Positions 55,925 to 63,985 of a stretch of 64,000 bases of DNA are shown in pieces (position 1 is the first letter of the stretch; every line of letters starts with the position of its first letter). Source of the DNA: WHSW01 sp963777775 (GTDB lineage: Bacteria; Actinomycetota; Thermoleophilia; Solirubrobacterales; 70-9). A model generated the notes under the pieces. It ran no database searches and was not told the DNA's origin. It was given only the letters and a program-made list of their open reading frames with translations. Location: contig CAVZRL010000010.1 in NCBI GenBank assembly GCA_963777775.1, positions 6,925 through 70,924 on the forward strand. The letters are read 5' to 3'. Position numbers and translations under genes: made by a program.

Positions 55925-58900
55925 GTGGCCCTAGAGATCCGCGTCCTCGGCCGTGTCGATGCGCTCGTCGACGGCCGGGCGCTACCACTGAGAGGAAGCA
56001 AGCAGCGCGGGGTGCTTGCGATGCTCGCGCTGCGTGCCAACCGGACGGTGAGCGCCGAGGAGCTGTTCGATGGCCTGTGGGCCGAGCGCCCGCCGGCGAG
56101 CGCCGCCAAGAACGTCCAGGTCCATGTCTCGCGGCTGCGCAAGGCGTTGGCCTCCAACGACTGTGGGGCGAGCATCGTCACCCACGGAGGGGGCTATGAG
56201 CTCCAGGTGCCGCGGGACGCCGTCGATGCGCTGCGCTTCGAGCAGCTGGTCGAGGAGGCAGCGCGTGAGCCGGCGAGCGCCGGGGCGAACGGCGCGGCCA
56301 GCGCCGCGCTTGAGCTCTGGGACGGCGCTCCGCTCGCCGACGTCGCCTCAGAGCCATTCGCACCGGCCGAGATCCGCCGGCTCGAGGAACTTCACCTGCA
56401 GGCGCGGGAGCTGGCACTTGACGCCGAGCTCGCCGCCGGGCGCCACGACGAGGTGATCGCCCGACTCGAGGGGCTGATCGCGCAGGAGCCGCTGCGCGAG
56501 CGCCTGCACGCCCAGCGCATGCTCGCCCTCTATCGCGCCGGGCGCCAGTCCGAGGCGCTTGAGGCCTACCGCCAGGCCCACCGGACGCTCGCCGAGCAGA
56601 TCGGGGTCGAGCCCGGGCCCGAGCTGCAACGCCTCCAGGAGCAGATCCTCGCCCAGGACCCCGCCCTCGACGCGCCGGCGCCGGTCGCAGAACTGCCGCG
56701 CGAGCTCGAGGGCGGCTCGCCGCTGCTCGCCGGGCGCGAGCGCGAGCTTCGCTGGCTGCGCCGCCGCTGGGCGCAGGCGAGCGAGGGCCGGATGGTCTGT
56801 GCGCTGGTCTGGGGGCCTGCCGGGATCGGCAAAACACGGCTCGTCGCCGAGCTCGCGGCAGAGATCCAGGGCGCCGGGGCGGCGGTGCTCTACGCCGGCG
56901 GCGGCGAGGTCGCCGACGCCGCCCTCGCGACCGTCGCCGAAGCCGGCACCGGCCACCGACCGACCCTGCTGGTGCTCGACTACGCCGACGACGCGCCGCC
57001 GGCGGTGCTCGAGGCGGCCGCGGCGCTTGGCGGCGAGCCCGAGGGCCGGGCGCTCATGGTCTGCGTCCTGCACCACGACGAGCAGGGCCCGCCCGCCTTC
57101 GCCGGCCTGCTCGAAAGCGGCGCCGCCCAGCGCCTGCGGCTCGATCCGCTGGGCGAGGAGGCGGCGGCCGAGATCGCGGCGCTCTACGCCCCCGCTGAGG
57201 GCGCCGCGATGCCACTGCGGACGCTGTTCGCCGAAAGCGACGGGGTGCCGCTTCGGATCCACCGCGCGGCCGGCGGGTGGGCGCGGGCCGAGGTGGCGGA
57301 CCGTCTCGTCGGTTCGGCAGACCAGGCGGCCGACGAGCGCACCGGGCTGCGGGCAGCGGAGGCCAATCTCGCGGGCAACGTCGTCGACCTGCAGGCCGCT
57401 GCGGAACGCATCCGCAGCTACGAGCCCGACGAGCCCGCCGATCCGTCGGCGCCCGAGATCTGCCCCTTCCGCGGCCTGGCGCCGTTCGACGCCGCCCACG
57501 CCGGGTACTTCTTCGGCCGCGAGCGTCTCACAGCCCAGCTCGTCGCCCGCCTGGTCGGCTCGACCCTGCTCGCGGTGGTCGGCCCCTCGGGCAGCGGCAA
57601 GTCCTCGGCGGTGCGGGCCGGGCTTCTGCCGGCGCTGGCGGGCGGGGTCGTCCCGGGCTCGGATGGCTGGCGCCGGGCGCTGATGCGCCCCGGCGAGCAC
57701 CCGCTCGCCGAGCTGACGCGGACCCTCGCCCGCGCGGTGCCCGAGGCAGGGAGCGAAGACGGCGCACCCTGGATCGGGGACGCGCTGGAGCGGCTCGGGG
57801 CCGACGAGCGCCTCGTCCTCTGCGTCGATCAGTTCGAGGAGATCTTCGTCGTCTGTCGCGACCAGGCAGAGCGCGAGGCGTTTCTCGACGCCCTGGTCGA
57901 GGGTGCCGCCGACCCCGACCAGCGCCTGGTCTTGGTGCTCGCGATCCGGGCCGACTTCTACGGGCGCTGCGCCGAGCACGCAGAGCTCTCGACCCTGATC
58001 AGCGCCAACCAGCTCCTGGTCGGGCCGATGCGTCGCGACGAGCTGCGGCGGGCGATCGAGCTGCCCGCGCGCCGGGCGGGGTTGCGGACAGAGCCGCGCC
58101 TCGTCTCTGCGCTGGTCGGCGACGTTGTCGGCGAGCCCGGCGGTCTGCCGCTGCTCTCGGCGGCACTGGTCGAACTCTGGCAGCGCCGCGATGGCCGCAC
58201 GCTTACCTACCGAGCCTACGAAGACACCGGCGGGGTCGAGGGCGCGGTCGGGCGGCTGGCCGAGGACGCCTACGGGCGCCTGAGCGCGCCCGAGCGCCGC
58301 CGGGCGCGCCCGCTGCTGCTGCGGCTCGCCGGCGACGACGAGGAGGCGGAGGCGTTCGTCCGCCGCCGCGTCTCCCTCGACGAGCTCGAGCTCGAGCGCG
58401 ACCCCGACGCCGCCCGGGCGCTGGCGGTGCTCACAGAGGCTCGCCTGCTGACCGTCGACGAGGGCGCGGTCGAGGTCGCCCACGAGGCGCTGCTTCGCGA
58501 GTGGCCGCGGCTGCGCGGCTGGCTCGAGGCCGACGCCGAGGGCAGACGACTCCATCACCACCTGATCGGCGCCGCCCGCGACTGGCGCGACTCCGACCGC
58601 GATCCGGCCGAGCTCTACCGCGGCGCCCGGCTCGCCGCGGCGCTCGACTGGGCCGGCGAGCACGACCCCGAGGTGAACGAGCTCGAGCGCGCCTTCCTCG
58701 ACGAGAGCCGCGCGGCGGGCGAGCGCGAAGCCGAGCGCCAGCGCCGCGCCGTCCGTCGCCTGCGGAGCCTGCTCGCCGGGATTGGCGTGCTGCTCGCCGC
58801 CGCCGTGGTCGCCGGGGTGATCGCGCTCTCCGAACGCCGAGGCGCGCGCAGCGCGGCGACCGTCGCCGACGCCCAGCGGCTCGGGGCCCAGGCCCTGACC

Positions 58901-60979
58901 GAGGAAAGCCTCGACCAGGCACTTCGCCTCGCCAATACGGGCGTCGCTCTGGACGACTCGGTCGCGACCCGCTCCAGCCTGCTCTCGGTGCTCGCGCGCA
59001 GCCCGGCGGAGCTCGGCGTCCTCAACGGGGACGGCAACAAACTTTGGTCGCTTGCGCTCAGCCCCGACGGACGCACGCTCGCGACGGGGGACAACAACGG
59101 CGACGTGATCCTCTTCGACACCCCTACGCGGGAGCGAATCGGCAAGTACCAGGCGGAGAGTGGCGGCGTCACCTCGCTGGCCTTCCATCCCCGGGACGGT
59201 TCGCTCGCAATCGTCACGAAAGACCCCAGCGGAAAGAGGGCGTACCTGCAGATCATCGACGCGGCCACCCAGAGGTTGCGCAGGTCGATTCCCCTCGGCG
59301 GCCACCCCGCTGGCCCTGGGTCGACTTACATCCCCACAGCGACCTACACACCGGACCGGCGGAGCTTGGTCGTCGGCTACGCAAGCGAAGAGGGACTCGG
59401 CCTATTCCTGCGCCGGCTCGACCTCGGCAGCGGGTCGACGCTGGGGAAAGCCGTGCGCGTCGGCCGGTACCGGTTCGGCTTCCCGCAGATGACCCCGGAC
59501 GGGCGCGTGATCGCCGCGGGGCCGAACACGACGTACGCGATCGATGCCGAGACGCTTCGCGTCGTCCGGCGCTATCCGGTCGGTGCCTTCACGTCGGGGA
59601 TCAGCCCCGACGGCGCCACGCTCGCCCTCGGCGGCAGCGATGGAAGCGTTCGCCTGCTCGACCTCGGCTCCGGGCGGGTGCGGAGCCTGAAAGGAGGCCA
59701 CGATGCGGGCGTTTTGGTCGAGGCCTTCAGCCCCAACGGGGGCACTCTTTACACGGCCGGTTACGGCGGCGAGGTAGTCGTCTGGGACGTACGGGAGGGA
59801 CGTTTGATCGAGAGACTCGACGGCCACCGTGGCGCGGTGTGGAGCCATGCCTTTAGCCCTGACGGGCGCACCCTCTACACGGCCGGCGACGACTCGAGCG
59901 TCATCAGCTGGGACGTGGCCGGCGACCGCCGGCTCGGACGGCCGTTCCGCACCAACCCCCTCGACGAGACGCGCGAGAGCTCCCCGCGCGGGTTCGCCCT
60001 CAGCCCCGACGGCCGCACGCTCGCGGTCGCCAGGCAGGACGGCCGGGTCGACCTGCTCGACGCCGAGACACTACGGCGAACCGGCGGCTTTGAGGCCTTC
60101 GCCGGCCGCTCGGCGCTCGCGATCGAGTACTCACCCCACGGGCGCCGGCTGGCGGTCGCCGGAGCAGGTGGCGGGGTTGGTCTCTGGGACGCCGGGTCGG
60201 GGAAGCGCGTCGGCCGGCTCCTGCGTGCCCCGGTCGGCCCCGAGCGAAACATCTCCCACAACGTCCCGGCACTCGCCTTCGGTCGGGGGGGCTTGCTCGC
60301 CGCGGCCAGCGTCGGGGGAGCAGTGCGGACCTGGGACCTCGACGACCGGAAGCTGGTCGGCCGACCACTGCACCTGGGGTTCGGGGTGAAGGGGTTGGCG
60401 TTCAGCCCCGACGGCTCGCAACTGGCGATCCCGTTCGGTTGGTCGCGGACGTCGGAGCCCGACGGTGTCGACGTTCGCGATCCCCGCAGCGGCGAGCGGC
60501 TCGCCAGGCTGCACTCCGACCGTCAGGTCAGCTCGGCTGCCTTCTCCCCCGACGGCCGCCTGCTCGCCGGCGGCCAGATCGACGGCAGCACGGTCGTTTG
60601 GGAGACCGAGGGCTGGCGTCGCGTGGGGCAGCCGCTGACGCTTGGCGGCGGGCAGACTCTGGGGCTGGCGTTCTCCCCGGACGGCCGCGCCCTGGCCTCC
60701 TCGCACGGCGACGGCACGGTCGGGCTCTGGGACGTCGGCTCCCAGCAGCCGATCGGCTCGCCGCTTCCGGGCCTGCCGGACGCCGGGACCGGGGCGCAGT
60801 TCACGCCCGAGGGCGACCGCCTGTTCGCGGTCTCCACCACCGGGGAGGCGATCCGCTGGGAGCTCGATCCCGAGGTCTGGACACAACACGCGTGCGACAT
60901 CGCCGGCGACCTCACGCCCGAGCAGTGGGAAGAGGTCGTGCCCGAGCAGGACTACGTTTCCGTGTGTCCCGCGGGCTAG
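55925..60979 (+). CDS. SARP/BTAD - nSTAND NTPase - WD40 transcriptional regulator (intact copy 3)
   Basis: The 1684-residue protein from GTG 55925 is the only intact one of three copies. Residues 1-95 are an OmpR-type winged helix (MALEIRVLGRVDALVDGRAL, NVQVHVSRLRKAL), 95-245 a BTAD, and 290-400 an AAA-like domain with P-loop GPAGIGKT (297-304) and LLVLDYADDAPP. The nSTAND domain begins CPFRGLAPFD and has P-loop GPSGSGKS (553-560) and VDQFEEIF. Residues 948-968 form a hydrophobic segment flanked by RRAVRRLR. About 1030-1655 hold fourteen SPDG-type WD40 blades (two seven-bladed propellers). The tail is TPEQWEEVVPEQDY. SARP-type proteins activate promoters with 11-bp spaced heptamers, as found in the following leader. 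Confidence 0.92.
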   Translation: MALEIRVLGRVDALVDGRALPLRGSKQRGVLAMLALRANRTVSAEELFDGLWAERPPASAAKNVQVHVSRLRKALASNDCGASIVTHGGGYELQVPRDAVDALRFEQLVEEAAREPASAGANGAASAALELWDGAPLADVASEPFAPAEIRRLEELHLQARELALDAELAAGRHDEVIARLEGLIAQEPLRERLHAQRMLALYRAGRQSEALEAYRQAHRTLAEQIGVEPGPELQRLQEQILAQDPALDAPAPVAELPRELEGGSPLLAGRERELRWLRRRWAQASEGRMVCALVWGPAGIGKTRLVAELAAEIQGAGAAVLYAGGGEVADAALATVAEAGTGHRPTLLVLDYADDAPPAVLEAAAALGGEPEGRALMVCVLHHDEQGPPAFAGLLESGAAQRLRLDPLGEEAAAEIAALYAPAEGAAMPLRTLFAESDGVPLRIHRAAGGWARAEVADRLVGSADQAADERTGLRAAEANLAGNVVDLQAAAERIRSYEPDEPADPSAPEICPFRGLAPFDAAHAGYFFGRERLTAQLVARLVGSTLLAVVGPSGSGKSSAVRAGLLPALAGGVVPGSDGWRRALMRPGEHPLAELTRTLARAVPEAGSEDGAPWIGDALERLGADERLVLCVDQFEEIFVVCRDQAEREAFLDALVEGAADPDQRLVLVLAIRADFYGRCAEHAELSTLISANQLLVGPMRRDELRRAIELPARRAGLRTEPRLVSALVGDVVGEPGGLPLLSAALVELWQRRDGRTLTYRAYEDTGGVEGAVGRLAEDAYGRLSAPERRRARPLLLRLAGDDEEAEAFVRRRVSLDELELERDPDAARALAVLTEARLLTVDEGAVEVAHEALLREWPRLRGWLEADAEGRRLHHHLIGAARDWRDSDRDPAELYRGARLAAALDWAGEHDPEVNELERAFLDESRAAGEREAERQRRAVRRLRSLLAGIGVLLAAAVVAGVIALSERRGARSAATVADAQRLGAQALTEESLDQALRLANTGVALDDSVATRSSLLSVLARSPAELGVLNGDGNKLWSLALSPDGRTLATGDNNGDVILFDTPTRERIGKYQAESGGVTSLAFHPRDGSLAIVTKDPSGKRAYLQIIDAATQRLRRSIPLGGHPAGPGSTYIPTATYTPDRRSLVVGYASEEGLGLFLRRLDLGSGSTLGKAVRVGRYRFGFPQMTPDGRVIAAGPNTTYAIDAETLRVVRRYPVGAFTSGISPDGATLALGGSDGSVRLLDLGSGRVRSLKGGHDAGVLVEAFSPNGGTLYTAGYGGEVVVWDVREGRLIERLDGHRGAVWSHAFSPDGRTLYTAGDDSSVISWDVAGDRRLGRPFRTNPLDETRESSPRGFALSPDGRTLAVARQDGRVDLLDAETLRRTGGFEAFAGRSALAIEYSPHGRRLAVAGAGGGVGLWDAGSGKRVGRLLRAPVGPERNISHNVPALAFGRGGLLAAASVGGAVRTWDLDDRKLVGRPLHLGFGVKGLAFSPDGSQLAIPFGWSRTSEPDGVDVRDPRSGERLARLHSDRQVSSAAFSPDGRLLAGGQIDGSTVVWETEGWRRVGQPLTLGGGQTLGLAFSPDGRALASSHGDGTVGLWDVGSQQPIGSPLPGLPDAGTGAQFTPEGDRLFAVSTTGEAIRWELDPEVWTQHACDIAGDLTPEQWEEVVPEQDYVSVCPAG

Positions 60980-61107
60980 CGAGCTCGACCTCAGCCGCGC
61001 GTTAACCGGGCGTCTACCGCCATGTTGGAGCCTCCGCGCTGTCAACCGGCACCGCCTCGCCTCATCGGGAGGCGAGGCCCGAGGCCACGACGATCAGGAG
61101 GCCCGCG
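60980..61107 (+). promoter_or_regulatory. leader copy L7 with 11-bp periodic heptamers
   Basis: Right after the stop of the intact regulator lie CTCAGCC (60990-60996), GTTAACC (61001-61007) and GTCTACC (61012-61018), 11 bp apart. GCCATGTTGGAGCC, GTCAACCGGCACC, CGAGGCCACGACGA and CAGGAGGCCCGCG before ATG 61108 follow. This is the native position of the module: 3' flank of the regulator and leader of the secreted gene. Confidence 0.65.
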
Positions 61108-62034
61108 ATGAGGGCTCACGCGATCACCACCAAGCCACGCGTTGGACGCATAGGACGCGTGAAGCGCACGATCGTTCCCGGCGGCATCCTCACGCTGAGC
61201 CTCGCCGTCGTGCTCTTGGCCGCCACGGCGAGCACCGCGAGCGCGGAGAGAACGCTCACCACGTGGTACTGCCCACCACCGACGCCGCCGGCTACGAGCA
61301 TCTTCAAGGTCCCGTACGAGTGCCTTGGGAACGGCCTGGACCCGACGGGCTTCGACTTCGGCGATCGGCAGGTCGGAACGACGAGCCCGGTGCAGCGCTT
61401 TGCGCTCGGGGTCTTTTGCCTGCGCAGCTGCAACGAAACACTCAACACCAGAATCGGCGTCCCCAGCGACTACGCCCAGACCAATAACTGCCCACCGACG
61501 CTGTCGGCCAGTTACCGCGGACAGCTTCAGGGCTGCATCATCGACGTCACCTTCGCCCCGACAAGCACCGGGCCCAAGCGGGGCACCCTGAGCACCGGCC
61601 CGGGGGGTCCGACGGCGACGCTCACCGGCAACGGGGTCACCACCCCGACTCCACCTGCCCTGCCCCTGCAGGTGTTCCTGACCGCCGGGCGCAATGACGT
61701 GGTGCTGGAGAAGAAGCTCGAGTTGATCGCCATCACTACCGAGGACTCCAAGCTGGTGGCCAAGGGCCGCAAGATCAAGAAGACCACGAAGCAGCTTGCG
61801 GCCAACGAGCCGACCGTGATCAAGGTCGAGCTCAAAAACCCGGGGCGGCTCAACGAGAGGGCCAGGACCTGTGCAGGTCCATACGCCCGTCCATCCAGCG
61901 CAAGCGCGAGTGGAGCCCCGCCGCAGAGGTGTCGCAAGGCCCACGCCAAGATCGAGGCCAAGGCAAGCGATGAGTTCGGCCAAGCGGCCACCGACGCGTT
62001 CAAGTTCTGGTTCTTCCACAATCCAGCGCTCTGA
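61108..62034 (+). CDS. secreted choice-of-anchor-D (HYDIN/ASPM-like Ig) protein, paralogue of 10626-11552
   Basis: The 308-residue protein starts MRAHAITTKPRVGRIGR. A signal peptide (GGILTLSLAVVLLAATASTA) is followed by the anchor-D domain: FDFGDRQVGTTSPVQRFALG, DYAQTNNCPPTLSA, GQLQGCIIDVTFAPTSTGPK and TATLTGNG. The C-terminal part (LEKKLELIAITTEDSKLVAK and beyond) differs from the paralogue. It lies 128 nt behind the intact regulator and is followed by an MKKPF gene, the same order as in the 10-11.5 kb operon. Confidence 0.86.
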   Translation: MRAHAITTKPRVGRIGRVKRTIVPGGILTLSLAVVLLAATASTASAERTLTTWYCPPPTPPATSIFKVPYECLGNGLDPTGFDFGDRQVGTTSPVQRFALGVFCLRSCNETLNTRIGVPSDYAQTNNCPPTLSASYRGQLQGCIIDVTFAPTSTGPKRGTLSTGPGGPTATLTGNGVTTPTPPALPLQVFLTAGRNDVVLEKKLELIAITTEDSKLVAKGRKIKKTTKQLAANEPTVIKVELKNPGRLNERARTCAGPYARPSSASASGAPPQRCRKAHAKIEAKASDEFGQAATDAFKFWFFHNPAL

Positions 62035-62039
62035 GGCCC

Positions 62040-62105
62040 CGCGATCGGCACCGGATGCTCGCTTCACGAGAAACCAGGCCCGAGGCCACGACCAAGGAGG
62101 CCAGC
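62040..62105 (+). promoter_or_regulatory. degenerate leader copy L8 without heptamers
   Basis: The later half of the leader is recognisable (GATCGGCACCGGATGCTCG, AGGCCCGAGGCCACGAC, AAGGAGGCCAGCG). The start codon at 62106 is followed by AGG GCC TAG, a three-codon frame MRA-stop. The heptamer part is missing. The real gene (62178) starts 72 bases further on, so the leader start codon is orphaned. Confidence 0.55.
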
Positions 62106-62177
62106 GATGAGGGCCTAGTGGACCAGCAAACGAGCGTTCCCACGACCGGGGCGCGCCAAGCTCGACAAGGGATAGTC

Positions 62178-62582
62178 ATGAAGAAGCCATTCGTTCTCAT
62201 CGCGGCGATCGTCGCCGTCGTCGGCCTCGGCGCGGTCGCCGCCGTGGCGAAGGAAAGAACCTATGTCCCGACCGACGTGACCCTCCACGTCACCGACGAA
62301 AACCCAGCCGACCCAGCCCGGTTGTTCTCGGGCAGGGTGATGGCGGAAAAGGGCTGTCAGAAGCGGCGCACGGTGGTTCTGATGGGCCCATACAGCCCAG
62401 CCGGCTCGGATAAGTCGAACGCCCGTGGCGAGTTCAAGATCGTGGACCAGCTCCGGCGCTCCGGCCGGGGGGTCTTCCGCTACCGCGTCGTGGTAGAGCG
62501 GAGGAAGATCACCAAGAGCAGCGGCCACAAGATCGTCTGCAAGGAGGGCAGGGCTACCCTCTTCGAACCTGTCCCGTATTAG
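62178..62582 (+). CDS. small secreted protein, MKKPFVLIAAIVAVV family (copy 4)
   Basis: The 134-residue protein has signal peptide MKKPFVLIAAIVAVVGLGAV with cleavage near AVAKE. The mature domain keeps VTLHVTDENPADPARLFSGR, KGCQKRRTVVLMGP, DKSNARGEFKIV and KITKSSGHKIVCKEGRAT. It is close to copy 5 (both have GSDKSNARG). Its weak ribosome-binding site (GGGATAGTC) replaces the GGGAGAGTC of the others. It is the second gene of the operon behind regulator 3. Confidence 0.85.
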   Translation: MKKPFVLIAAIVAVVGLGAVAAVAKERTYVPTDVTLHVTDENPADPARLFSGRVMAEKGCQKRRTVVLMGPYSPAGSDKSNARGEFKIVDQLRRSGRGVFRYRVVVERRKITKSSGHKIVCKEGRATLFEPVPY

Positions 62583-62622
62583 GACCACCAAGAGCAGCGG
62601 CGACAAGATCGTCTGCAAGGCG
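62583..62622 (+). repeat. partial duplicate of the MKKPF gene 3' end
   Basis: Directly behind the stop, ACCAAGAGCAGCGGCGACAA and GATCGTCTGCAAGG repeat the preceding codons for TKSSG-KIVCK (62508-62547). It is a scrap of another family member left by duplication or deletion. Confidence 0.6.
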
Positions 62623-62642
62623 GAAGCTCAGAGAGAGGGTCA

Positions 62643-62668
62643 GGGGCCCCAATCCCATTGGGGGCCCC
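62643..62668. terminator. GC-rich hairpin behind the operon
   Basis: GGGGCCCCAAT (62643-62653) pairs with ATTGGGGGCCCC (62657-62668) with one bulged base. It lies 61 nt past the stop of the MKKPF gene. Bases 62669-62960 hold no gene that I can support. Confidence 0.55.
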
Positions 62669-62960
62669 AACCTCGGCGGCGCGAAGTCGCCCGCGAGGGA
62701 ATGCGCGTGAACTCGTTTCGGCTTCAGGCGAGACGTTGGGGGCTTCGACAAGACGCACGGTTTCCTCGGCCTGGGTATAGGAGATGGGATGCCGGGGAAG
62801 CTGCGTCTTCCAGCCTGAGGAACGCCGCCTTGCCGGCCTCGGCGTGTTCCGCTGCTCCCATGGCCAAACGCTGAAAACTCGCCAGCGCGGTGCCCGACCC
62901 GCCGCCGCAGGGCGCGGATTCTTAGAGCTGCTCTCCGACCCACAGCGCCACCCAACCGCG

Positions 62961-63081
62961 GTGCCCTCGCAGACTGCGCATATACCGAGCGTTAACCGCT
63001 GTGTTGGAGGCTGGCGCTTCAACCGGCACCGAGCCTCGCCTCGCTAAAGACCAGGTTTGGGGCCGCGACCAAGGGAGAGTC
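62961..63081 (+). promoter_or_regulatory. leader copy L9 with 11-bp periodic heptamers
   Basis: GCAGACT (62969-62975), ATATACC (62980-62986) and GTTAACC (62991-62997) are 11 bp apart. GCTGTGTTGGAGG, CAACCGGCACCGAGCCTCGC and the GGGAGAGTC ribosome-binding site before ATG 63082 follow. Here the leader drives an MKKPF gene directly. Confidence 0.6.
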
Positions 63082-63525
63082 ATGAAGAAGCCATTCGTTT
63101 TCATCGCGGCGATCGTCGCGGTGGTCTGCCTTGGTGCGGTCGTTGCCGTAGCCAAGGACACGACCAGGGTCCCGACCTCGGTGAAGCTCCACTTCACCGG
63201 CGAAGGCGGGGGAAAGCCAGGCCACCCAGCCCGGCGGTATTTCTCGGGCAAGGTGACGGCGAAGAAGGGCTGTCAGAAGGGGCGCACGGTGGTTCTGATC
63301 AGGCGCACCCGAATGGCCCCAGTCGGCTCGGATAAGTCGAACGCCCGTGGCAAGTTCAAGCTCGTGGAGCACCTCTTCGCCTATCAGGTGAAGCACCTTC
63401 TCAGGGATAGACGGGGCCACTACAGGGTCGTGGTAGAGAAGAGGAAGATCACCAAGGACAACGGCGACAAGATCGTCTGCGGGTGGAAAAGGTCGGCCAC
63501 GGTCAGGCTCGAGGACGACGGTTAG
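63082..63525 (+). CDS. small secreted protein, MKKPFVFIAAIVAVV family (copy 5)
   Basis: The 147-residue protein has signal peptide MKKPFVFIAAIVAVVCLGAV. The mature domain has PTSVKLHFTGEGGGKPGHPA, YFSGKVTAKKGCQKGRTVVL, GSDKSNARGKFKLVEHLF and KITKDNGDKIVCGWKRSATV. It is the longest of the family owing to an insertion before the last strand. Unlike the others it is the first gene behind a leader and stands alone. Confidence 0.85.
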   Translation: MKKPFVFIAAIVAVVCLGAVVAVAKDTTRVPTSVKLHFTGEGGGKPGHPARRYFSGKVTAKKGCQKGRTVVLIRRTRMAPVGSDKSNARGKFKLVEHLFAYQVKHLLRDRRGHYRVVVEKRKITKDNGDKIVCGWKRSATVRLEDDG

Positions 63526-63568
63526 CTGAGCGCGTGGACCTCGCCATCCGACCTTCCCCCCGGCGCGG

Positions 63569-63583
63569 GATACTGCGCGGGCG
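63569..63583 (+). promoter_or_regulatory. leaderless-type SnoaL promoter
   Basis: GATACT (63569-63574) is followed by GCGCGGGCG and ATG 63584; upstream CTTCCCCCCGGCGCGG is shared with 8130-8146. Confidence 0.6.
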
Positions 63584-63982
63584 ATGTCGCAGGAGAACGT
63601 GGAGGTAGTCCGGCGCTTCTATGCCGCGTGGTCCCGTGGCGATCTCCCTGGACCGAGCGAGCTGATGGACCCCGAGATCGAGTACGTCAATCCAGCCGGG
63701 GCCGTCGAACCGGGGACCCGACGCGGCTTGGCCGAGTTCGGGCGGGCGGTCGACAAGGTGTTCGAGGTCTTGGACACCTGGCAGATCGAGGCGGAGCAGT
63801 TCCGTGCGGTGGGAGATCAGGTCGCGGTCGTAACCCGCTACCGCGCTCGCGTTCATGGGAGCGGGGCCGATGTGGAAGCCCGAGAGTCGGCCCTGTGGAC
63901 TCTTCGCGACGGCAAGGTCGTGCGCTATGCCTGGTTTCACGAACCGGCAGATGCCCTCGAGGCCGCCGGACTGTCGGAGTAG
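63584..63982 (+). CDS. SnoaL-like domain protein (MSQENVE family)
   Basis: The 132-residue protein starts MSQENVEVVRRFYAAWSRGD, contains DPEIEYVNPAGAVEPGTRRG and LWTLRDGKVVRYAWFHEPAD, and ends ALEAAGLSE. It has the NTF2-like length and pattern. The DNA around its stop (GCCGCCGGACTGTCGGAGTA) is the conserved 3' border seen at 8538, 7699 and 259. It is the first of a tandem array that continues past the window. Confidence 0.87.
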   Translation: MSQENVEVVRRFYAAWSRGDLPGPSELMDPEIEYVNPAGAVEPGTRRGLAEFGRAVDKVFEVLDTWQIEAEQFRAVGDQVAVVTRYRARVHGSGADVEARESALWTLRDGKVVRYAWFHEPADALEAAGLSE

Positions 63983-63985
63983 GCG

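Noticed and set aside
56348..59305. 985-codon antisense frame over regulator 3
   Set aside because: Shadow frame; the plus-strand protein shows clear domains and motifs through the whole length.
62669..62960. Minus-strand frames in the gap between the two MKKPF genes
   Set aside because: No ribosome-binding site, no family resemblance, and the composition fits neither a signal peptide nor a known domain; nothing to support a gene.
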